In this document: in pieces, positions 55,404-63,647 of the stretch
How positions within the stretch are numbered: the stretch's first letter is position 1
How the letters are laid out: each line of letters starts with the position of its first letter
From: Umbelopsis ramanniana AG
Taxonomy: Eukaryota; Mucoromycota; Umbelopsidomycetes; Umbelopsidales; Umbelopsidaceae
Length of the DNA: 63,647 bases
Assembly: GCF_025399195.1 (NCBI RefSeq)
Contig: NW_026252173.1
Location: forward strand, 1 to 63,647
Direction: 5' to 3'
The notes under the pieces: model-generated
Told to the model about the DNA's origin: nothing
Database searches by the model: none
The model's input: the letters and a program-made list of their open reading frames with translations, nothing else
Translations under genes and position numbers: made by a program

Positions 55404-58400
55404 ATGCTCCTGAAACGTCGACCCAATGGGCTACAGCAATCCAAAAGCTCATTACCTCTCAAACGCAAACGAATCGTCGTTGATAATGTAAGCGACGATA
55501 GCAGTAGTGACACTGCCTACGAGGATGACCAAGATTTCGATGGCGAAGACTATGATTCCGACGGTTACCCGATTCCAAAGAAGAAGGATAAACGAGAAGT
55601 GGCCAAACGAGCTGCGTTAGCAGAGCTCGCTACCCATAACAACAGAGAACTTCCTCCACCATTACCAAAAGACTATAATCCATTGAAAGTTCTAAAGTCC
55701 AAGTTCAAAGTCCCTTTCAAAGTCGACGCGGTTGACACCACACAGTCGTTAGTACCAACCACGCGAACGCTAGGAGTGCGAAGGCGATTACATATTGCGG
55801 CCAGAGCTTTACATGACTGGACAGCGGATGGATCCATCATTCTTTATGATCCAGAAAAGGACGATCCTAAAAGTGAGAACAGCACACCAGAAGAGGAACC
55901 GCCTCAAGAGACGCCGAAGACGATACATCATTCGAAAGCTGGAAAGTCACTTGCAGAGTTGCTAGGTACAAAGAAATTAGAGCATAAACGAGGTCATGTT
56001 GTAGTTGACCCAGTACTTGCGAAAGTACTGAGACCACATCAAATTGACGGCGTAAAGTTCTTGTACCGCTGCACAACCGGAAAGATCCATCCAAACGCCT
56101 ATGGGTAAGAGGAAAACAACTATATTATGTGATAGTATATCGATATTCCCTAATACTGGTATTACTTCAGGTGCATTATGGCAGACGAGATGGGTTTAGG
56201 AAAGACTGTAAGTATAATCTCCTTTTTTTTCCTCCCACGATAGCAGAAGCCATATCATGTTTTAACCTTCGTTGGACTATAGCTTCAATGCATTGCTCTT
56301 ATGTGGACACTATTACGACAATCAGGTGATATTGGAAAGCCAACGATTGAAAAAGCCATTATTGTTTGTCCCTCGAGTCTGGTGCGTAACTGGGCAAATG
56401 AACTGGGTAGGTAATTTGAAGATGCTGAGATTTTTATGTATGGTATGCTAAATTGTACCTTCATAAATAGTCAAATGGCTGGGCCCTAATCGTATTCGGC
56501 CACTAGCCATTGACGGCAAAGGCACAAAGGAGAAGGTCACTGCTGACATGAAGCAATGGGGTTCTGCACAAGGACGAATGGTGGTCAATCCAGGTGAGAC
56601 ATCCGTCGATCGTATGTATGGTGGGATATACAATTGTAGACTGATGATATACCATTACATATAGTTCTCATCATCTCGTACGAGACCCTCAGGTCATACT
56701 GTCCGGTTCTTAAAAACTGCCAGATTGGTCTATTGCTCTGTGACGAAGGCCATCGATTGAAAAACGGAAGTATGTAATGACTTTCAGAGGTCACGCTATA
56801 TTCAAAAGAGCCTACAAGATTAATCATACACACCAATACGTTTATAGATTCATTAACTTTTCAGGGTCTCAACTCGCTACAAGTACAGCGAAGAGTGATC
56901 TTATCTGGAACGCCCATTCAAAACGACTTAAGCGAGTATTTTTCGTTACTGAACTTTGCCAATCCAGGCTTGCTAGGAACGCCGAACGAGTTCCGTAAAA
57001 ACTATGAAATCCCAATCTTAAGAGGAAGAGATGCAGATGCTACTCAAAAAGATCACGAAACTAGTGACCAAAAGCTGAGCGAGCTATGGGGCATTGTCTC
57101 CAAATTCATCATCCGACGCACGAACGACATTCTATCCAAATACTGTCAGTACACTGTGTCTTTGCTATGACTTCATCATATACATATGTACTTACCATTA
57201 TTTAAACAGTGCCGGTCAAATTTGAACATGTCGTATTTTGCAAACTCTCACCACTGCAGCTTGACCTCTATAATGTATTTATTACGTCAAAGGCCATGCA
57301 AAAGCTTTTACGCGGACAAGGCAGCCAACCGCTCAAGGTAAGAGCCCATATAGTGAATGCGAATAGAAGGAGAGGCAAAAGATGTTGAACACAGACTATT
57401 CCTGTAGGCCATCACAATGTTGAAGAAGCTAGTCAACCATCCAGATCTCTTAAACTTGCCAGAAGAAATAAGAGGTAGCGAGGATGTACTGCCAGATAGT
57501 TACCAGACTCAGGGACGACATCGTATCATATCACCGGAATTCTCAGGAAAGATGATGGTCTTGGATAGGTAGGTTACATAGCGTTCATAGTGAAGTTGAC
57601 GATGGATTTTCTCATCCAATATTTGCTCTCACTAGGATGCTAGGGAAAATCAACAAGGAGACGGATGATAAAATTGTCATCATCAGTAATTATACACAGT
57701 CTCTTGATCTGATTGAAAAATACTGCAGGCAACGAAAGTGAGTATATGCCATAAATGCATAGCTGTTATATCAGCGCTAACGCTCCCCATCAGCTACGGT
57801 TCCTTGCGACTTGACGGATCCATGACTATCAACAAACGACAAAAACTGGTGGACAGATTTAACAATCCAGAGGGAACGGAATTCGTGTTCCTGTTAAGTA
57901 GCAAGGCAGGAGGCTGTGGACTAAACTTGATTGGTGCCAACAGACTTGTTCTTTTTGACCCAGGTAAGTGAGAAACTAAACTGAACTGGCTATGTAATCT
58001 CATCAGTGTCTGACCGTGTTGTTTATCTCATAGACTGGAATCCGGCAGCAGATCAGCAGGCACTAGCTCGTGTGTGGCGAGACGGTCAAAAGAAAGATTG
58101 TAGGTCATCAATATATCTTCCGTGCATATTTGGTAGATCATTTCCTTACAGATGAGCGTATTTGTTTTAGGTTTTATCTACCGATTGATCGCTACTGGCA
58201 CTATTGAGGAAAAGATATTCCAGCGACAATCACATAAGCAATCTTTATCAAGCTGCGTCGTCGATGAGGCAGCGGACACTGAAAGGCACTTCTCACTAGC
58301 GGATCTCCGTCAGCTCTTCATGTACAATGGCGACACAAGCTGTGATACGCACGATACCTTCAAGTGTAAGTATTCATCCAACACCGACAGGTATTGACTT

Positions 58401-58685
58401 GTGAGACTTATGAAAGGATTACTAACACTCCTACTTAGGTAAGCGATGCTTAGAAGGCAAGTCGGTCCAAGACGTAGAGAGCATGCAATACGGAGACACG
58501 AGCTCGTAAGTTGTGTGCATATATGGCGTGGTGACTGTCACAACAAGGGAGTTAACTAATTTACTTCTTATAGCTGGGATCATTATGACGAGAAACTCCA
58601 TGAACTTCCTGACCCAATCCTGCAAGAAGAGGCGGGTAAAGGCATCGTATCGTTCGTGTTTCAATACATTTCGCATTTGCGCTAA
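55404..58685 (+). CDS. RAD54: DNA repair translocase Rad54
   Basis: Fourteen exons: 55404..56104, 56171..56207, 56283..56406, 56471..56593, 56665..56769, 56848..57144, 57210..57337, 57408..57568, 57636..57737, 57794..57963, 58034..58099, 58171..58365, 58439..58505, 58574..58685, giving 795 residues. SNF2 motifs are in order: [12 protein letters not shown] (Walker A Lys about 245), [12 protein letters not shown] (DEGH), [111 protein letters not shown]. The N-tail is basic and acidic in turn and would contact Rad51. [14 protein letters not shown] is specific to the RAD54 branch. It remodels Rad51-DNA filaments in homologous recombination. The C-terminal zinc-like cluster [12 protein letters not shown] is partly conserved. 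Confidence 0.96.
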
Positions 58686-59733
58686 TTGAGTACGAACAAA
58701 AGCGTATAGAATTAGAATATAGAACATCCACGCATCCATTCACCTGCATATCGAAGATAAATATACCACATTCAAAAAAATTTATATAATCTAATATGAG
58801 CTATCGCATATAACCGGGCATGTGGAGGCAGTAATGGTACAATGCCACGTACATCCTTTGCTTGACGTAATAAGCTCTTAATAATATACCTTGACAAGTA
58901 AAGCATTCAGACACGCAAAAGAATCAAACTGCGACGAAACGCTACCCCACACATGTGGATGCCATCAGGAACTCTATGATGTGGATCGGTATGAACGCCC
59001 GCGTAAAGAAAAAGAGATATTTTATTATTTCTGTATTGATGTAGTCTAGCATGTTTCATTTCAGGAATAAAGTAGATTATTCAAGCGTGGAGATACACCG
59101 CCTTCAAATTTTAAGGCGCATAGGTAATTGCATTGGAAGTCTAGTTAGCCTAAATTTTTGGCATTGAACACGGGCTTGCTCAAGTATATGATAATCTCTA
59201 TTATAGTCATCATGCCTTACCGCTCATGCTGATACCTCGAATCAAAGGTCGTCTGTCGTAGGGAGGACCTTGCCAAACTATCGGAGTGCATACATTAACT
59301 TGGGTCAGTAGTGGGGTACCAATCTCAATTCCCTTTTTAGAAAGCAGCGTTTGGTCAGCTTTGGTTGCCTGTTAAGGTGAAAAAGCGATCGGTCACCAGA
59401 ATATCGTTAGAATCAACGTCTTTCCCCCAACTTCTTCTTCCTTGTCTTCTTCAAGTATCAACGCTTTTCAACTAGAAAATGGACCAACAGCTTGCGTTTA
59501 TATGATTCAAGTTTCACCCTCTATAATTTAGAGTAAATAACATGCTAAAAGTTGACGCAACGTGGTTATATCAACGTACGAAAACATGCAGCTGGAAGTC
59601 ATCTTTTTCCATTTCACATGCCTGGTTGGCGATACTGTGACTTCTCCCTACAATAAAATCAGGCCCTTATAAATGCCAGAGCGTGCTCTTCCAGCATTAG
59701 CTTTTGTATATTTTTCTATCTGCTTTGACCAAG
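58686..59733. other. intergenic region / 5' flank of P450
   Basis: 1.05 kb. A TATA box lies near its right end. No other open frame over 100 codons, repeat or tRNA was recognised. Confidence 0.55.
59668..59674 (+). promoter_or_regulatory. TATA box of cytochrome P450 gene
   Basis: TTATAAA within CCCTTATAAATGCC, about 65 bp upstream of the ATG at 59734. Confidence 0.65.
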
Positions 59734-61686
59734 ATGTCTCTTACATTTGACAAAGTTAAAAACCGTTTCTTAGCTTCATCGCCTACTGCCCAGTATGCCA
59801 TGACCATAGGTAGTGCTGGTGCAGCTGCCTTGGCTGTCTTAGCCATCATCTACCCAGACAGAGCCCTCTTTGACGACAAGAGAGATGATATCCCACAGCG
59901 TCCTGGTTTTCCCATCGTCGGCAGTCTTCCCCATTTGCTAAGCAATATGACACAATTCCACCACTTTGCTCTCCAAGGTTTTGAGAATGTCGGTACAACA
60001 ACGTAAGTGATCTGACAGACAAGTTTTAATGGGTGCCGATGCCATGACTAACTCACCCGCCGTTATAGAACCATGTCCAATCTCGGCATTCCCAGAAATA
60101 TCGCTACTTCTGACCCACGCTGTGTCGAACATATTTTGAAAAGTAGGTACAACATTTGAATGACTGGTGGCGTTTACTTTCATATGAAGAAGAAAATTCG
60201 ACTGATCATTTGCCTCGACTAGCCAATTTTTTGAACTATGAAAAAGGTCCTCAATTCAGAGATGGTATGGACGCCTTGTTCGGACATGGCATCTTCAACG
60301 CAAATGGCGACGAATGGAAGTTCCAGCGCAAAACAGCTTCGCAAATTTTCAATGTGAAGAACTTTCGCGACCACTTTACTGAGTATGCATTATTATTGAT
60401 AACCAAGCGGCTGGCAATATTGCACCGAGATTAACTCTAGCCATTGCCTTTCATAGTGTTTTCGTCGACGAACTCCAGTACATGACCAGTGTCATTTTGG
60501 ATCCTCTGGTTGAAAATGGCCAGGCCGTTGATTTCCACGACCTCATGTTCAAGTTCACCTTGGATTCCTTTGTCATGTACGCTTCCCTTTTTATCTAAAA
60601 TATCAAGAACCCTCGAATTTTGTACTAACCTACGTTTATATTCAATTTCTTCAGTATCGGTTTTGGCGAAGATCTCGGTGCCTTACGTACTGAAGGCAAG
60701 GTTCCATTTGCGGCAGCATTCGATGCCGCTCAAGTCAATACCGCCAAAAGAATGCTAGTCCCTTACTGGCGTGCTAGAGAAGGTATTGCTAAGGTTTTAA
60801 TGCCTTGGAAGTCCAGCATGGATGATCACATTAAGGTGGTGAATAGTTACGCTGCTGATATGATCAGCAAACGCCGTAAAGACGTCGAAGAGGGGCAAGA
60901 TCACAACGATTTACTTAGTCGGTTCCTGAAGTCAAAGGACGACCAAGGCAATCTTCTCAATGACCAGCAGCTTCGCGACATCATTCTTAACTTTATCATT
61001 GCGGGTAGAGATACCACAGCTCAAGCACTTTCTTGGGCCATGTATCAATTGATGCTGAATCCAGAAGTCGAGGAAAAGCTGGCTAAGGAAGTTTTTGCCA
61101 ACATCTCTGATGACGACGAAAAGAATTCTCCTGCTCTTTACGAGATTATCAAGGACATGAAATATGCCCATGCTGTGTAAGTCAATTACCATGACCCTTT
61201 TATGTAACAGCGTCACACCGTTGCTGACACCAATGCTTATTTAGGTTCTACGAAACTTTGCGTCTGCATCCTTCGGTGCCTGCCAACCAAAAATACGCCC
61301 TTGAAGACGATATCTGGCCTGATGGCACTGTGATCAAGAAGGGTGATTACGTGGTTTGGTCGCCATGGGCTCAAGGTCGTCTTGAATCTGTATGGGGACC
61401 AGATGCCAAGGAATTCAAGCCAGAACGCTGGTTCAATGAAGATGGTGACCTTCGCCGTGAAAATCAAGGTGTCTGGCCCGCCTTCCACGCTGGACCTCGT
61501 GTCTGTCTGGGCCAAAATCTTGCAACGTTGGAAGCTCTGGTAGCTCTTACTCTGTTGGTCAAGAAGTACCGCTTCAATTTGGCACCTGGACAGGACGTCA
61601 CCTATCAACTGTCGTTGACCTTGCCCATGAAAGACGGTATGAAGGTCTATGTTCAGCAGCGTGAAAAACCAGAGATTGCTGCTTAG
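59734..61686 (+). CDS. cytochrome P450 (CYP52/CYP86-clan-like)
   Basis: Six exons, 59734..60002, 60069..60142, 60223..60382, 60457..60576, 60655..61176 and 61245..61686, give 528 residues. An N-terminal membrane helix (AMTIGSAGAAALAVLAIIYP) is followed by a Pro-rich hinge RPGFPIVGSLPHLL. The I-helix is FIIAGRDTTAQALSWAMYQL, the K-helix YETLRLHP, then PERWF, and the heme loop is FHAGPRVCLGQNLA with the ligand Cys at about 469. The F-x-A-G-P-R-x-C-L-G form is typical of fatty-acid omega-hydroxylase clans (CYP52, CYP86, CYP704) and of the related mucoralean families. The enzyme is expected in the ER and needs CPR. The true substrate may be a fatty acid or alkane, but this is inference. Exon 4 starts at D-VFVDELQYM. 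Confidence 0.92.
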
Positions 61687-62007
61687 ATCCTTCTCTGTTA
61701 TGACATATGTAGCCCATCACTTGTACAGTACATTTAAATATACTCAATTAAATATCGCTTTTAAAAATTTTATTTCCTTGGACAGGGATAGTAATTTGAA
61801 TATCCCCCACCCCTTCTAGCTTTCACTGTTCCAAAAAATGAGCCCCAAGCCGATCCGGCGAAGACTCAAAGATGCCTTCGTACGACCCATGCCGACCGAT
61901 GTATGCAGCTTCGGTGAGTAAATTAAGGACTGCTCACGTGACTTGAATTTGCTCACAAAAAGGGCCAGCAATAAAAGTGAAACCATCTAACGTTATGATG
62001 TAGAGTG
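61687..62007. other. spacer
   Basis: 321 bp between the P450 stop and the glycosyltransferase start. It includes CACGTGAC (E-box-like, near 61937). Nothing else is recognised. Confidence 0.5.
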
Positions 62008-63393
62008 ATGATGCTGATCAAAAGATTATTTTGTTATGTGTTAATAACAGTGTTGGCAAGCTGGACTTTGCTGTTTTTATGGTGGAATTTCAGCGGATCG
62101 CCTACCCCACATTCTGAATGGACTTGCGAAGGTGAAGGTAGAAACCAAATGTGCGAATTCTCGAACTTCTGTGTGAGCCGCTACCATGGGCCCTTCATTG
62201 TGAGCGAGAACGAGCCGCCCAGCATCAACCTGATCAACACAGGCCAGGGCGAAGACATGTGGTTCAAGCCAAAAAGACTTGCGCGCCACACAGGCGCTCG
62301 ATTTATCAATGAAACCATCTTTGTCTATGGCTTCTACAGCCCATTCCATTTCTCGCATTATTTATACAACGGGTTGATGCCGCTATACAGCACCATGATG
62401 GAAAAAGGCGCCACGGCATCGTCTTGGACATTCCGAGGCGCAACGTATTGGAACAAGCACACCAAGTTGGACATGGACATCCCAAGCGGCAGCGATATAG
62501 TGCCTGATGATGAAGACGTGCTAACGGAAAAGCAATTATCACCACCATATAAACCCATCTGCTTTGCGAAAGCAGTTGTGGGAACCGGCGACCGATGCTC
62601 GCTATGGTACTGCGACAGGCAAATCCCGGCAGCACACTACGAATCATTTAAATCTCACATTTTTAGCCAGCCATACACTGATGCCCAATGTCCATCCGTC
62701 ACCTATAAAAGCGATGGCAGCACTCGCATTGGCATTTTAAATAGAGGCAAGTCACGGCACATAACAAACATTCCAGAACTTATAGACAAGTTAAAAGCAT
62801 TAGACGTATCGATAAAAACCATCGACTTCGACTCTGGCTGCGATCTCAAAAACACTGCACATCTGGTCAAAGACCTAGATGTGCTTATCGCGCCGTTCGG
62901 AAATGCACTAGGAGCAGGGCTGTTTATGAAAAACAATTCAGTTGTAATATCGATCGCATCGAGATGGTACAACGAAGATTGGTTTAAATGGCCCATGACC
63001 GCTATTGGCAGGCGCATATACAATTTCGAATGCAATGACGCAGCGTGCCAGGAATACGACAGAAAGTTGCTAGAAAAGCTCTTGGCGGACCACGACGCCG
63101 TGCTGAATGAGGGAGAGATGCAACAGCTGCTAACACAACAAAACCCTGTAGACGTATTATCCAAGTATATTCCCGGCAAAGAATGGGAGATAATAGAGCA
63201 ATATCACAAAGACGTGTCTAGACGGATCAATGTTGATGCGTTCATTCCGTTTTTAAACGATATACTAAAAGTCGACGCACGCAACATTAGTTATGTCGAA
63301 TTGTGCCATAGTCAACACTGTTGCGACAATGATTGTGCCGGCCCATTAGAAAGGAACGTGTTCGGGACGCATAGTGCATGGCTCTCGAAATGA
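62008..63393 (+). CDS. GT61-family (DUF563) glycosyltransferase, type II membrane protein
   Basis: Single exon, 461 residues from ATG 62008 (a second ATG follows directly). Residues 4-27 form a signal anchor (KRLFCYVLITVLASWTLLFLWW), giving type II Golgi topology. The luminal part has WTCEGEGRNQMCEFSNFCV with paired Cys, then FSHYLYNGLMPLYSTM, the usual (N/H)F(G/S)H...L...L block. The DUF563 core follows: STRIGILNRGKSRHITNIPELIDKLK, DLDVLIAPFGNALGAGLFMKNNSVVISI, W...NEDWFKWP. This is GT61 (EOGT, plant xylosyl-/arabinosyltransferases, fungal relatives). The C-terminus adds a Cys-rich CHSQHCCDNDCAG. The donor sugar is unknown. The absence of introns contrasts with its neighbours. Confidence 0.82.
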   Translation: MMLIKRLFCYVLITVLASWTLLFLWWNFSGSPTPHSEWTCEGEGRNQMCEFSNFCVSRYHGPFIVSENEPPSINLINTGQGEDMWFKPKRLARHTGARFINETIFVYGFYSPFHFSHYLYNGLMPLYSTMMEKGATASSWTFRGATYWNKHTKLDMDIPSGSDIVPDDEDVLTEKQLSPPYKPICFAKAVVGTGDRCSLWYCDRQIPAAHYESFKSHIFSQPYTDAQCPSVTYKSDGSTRIGILNRGKSRHITNIPELIDKLKALDVSIKTIDFDSGCDLKNTAHLVKDLDVLIAPFGNALGAGLFMKNNSVVISIASRWYNEDWFKWPMTAIGRRIYNFECNDAACQEYDRKLLEKLLADHDAVLNEGEMQQLLTQQNPVDVLSKYIPGKEWEIIEQYHKDVSRRINVDAFIPFLNDILKVDARNISYVELCHSQHCCDNDCAGPLERNVFGTHSAWLSK

Positions 63394-63647
63394 ATTACTT
63401 TAATATACTGTTTATTAACAATTATTTTGCGCCAATACAAAAATAAATTTAAGATCACAATATCAGAGCACAGAGCCTGAAAATTTATTCTCGAAATCAT
63501 TAGTAACTTAAGCATGGCAAGATAAACAGATTCAAACAGATATACTCACAGACAAGATAGTGGAGATATAGGTGGTTTTGAAAGGCAATCGTCAGAAAAT
63601 GAATGAAATGCAAAACATAAAAAACTACACTTACCCTCCCCCGAAGG
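63394..63647. other. right-edge spacer with possible minus-strand splice donor
   Basis: 254 bp. On the minus strand the last bases read CGGGGGAGG/GTAAGTG, a donor-like sequence at 63629-63635. A gene running leftward from outside the window may begin here. No coding exon could be traced to its left. Confidence 0.25.

Overview
The window is nuclear DNA from a filamentous fungus. Most genes have several short introns (about 50-120 bp, GTAAGT/GTATGT donors), intergenic spacers are compact, and the gene set is fungal: translation elongation factor 3, TUP1, EDC3, SRP40, a CUE-domain adaptor and a CTP-dependent diacylglycerol kinase. An AT-AC intron with an excellent U12-type 5' splice site and branch point argues against most Dikarya and fits an early-diverging lineage. 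My best guess is Mucoromycota (a Mucorales-like zygomycete), inferred from this intron and general gene flavour rather than from an alignment. I saw no convincing tRNA, rRNA or CRISPR. All exon models were built by hand from splice motifs, reading phase and family conservation.

1-8.3 kb holds metabolic and accessory genes: the 3' end of a GH88-type unsaturated glucuronyl hydrolase, a GNAT acetyltransferase, a spacer with Tc1/mariner-like terminal motifs, then a divergent pair of a Dal5-family permease and an intronless alkylsulfatase (BDS1-like), and a Ser/Thr-rich single-pass surface protein.

8.7-24.6 kb holds mostly minus-strand housekeeping genes: EDC3 (P-bodies), an FAD-dependent oxidoreductase on the plus strand, a nucleotide-sugar transporter whose first coding exon is only 4 nt, a TBC1D20/Gyp8-type Rab GAP with the AT-AC intron, the complex I ESSS/NDUFB11 subunit, a CP2/grainyhead-like transcription factor and a UPF0652 (DUF2009) protein.

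25-39.8 kb: SRP40/Nopp140-like protein with a long serine tract, a double-CCCH zinc-finger protein, DGK1, proteasome subunit alpha-7 divergent from EF-3, a CUE5-like ubiquitin adaptor and an AidB-like acyl-CoA dehydrogenase.

40.5-63.6 kb: two tandem DUF1479 (YbiU-like, 2OG-Fe(II)-type) paralogues, a LARP7/Pof8-like La-related protein with a C-terminal xRRM (candidate telomerase RNA chaperone), TUP1, an MFS transporter with a long acidic loop and a GC-AG intron, an INCENP/Sli15 homologue, RAD54, a cytochrome P450 and a GT61-type glycosyltransferase.

The most interesting items are the minor-spliceosome intron, the LARP7-type protein, the sulfatase-permease pair, the DUF1479 tandem and an EDC3 without a recognisable FDF motif.
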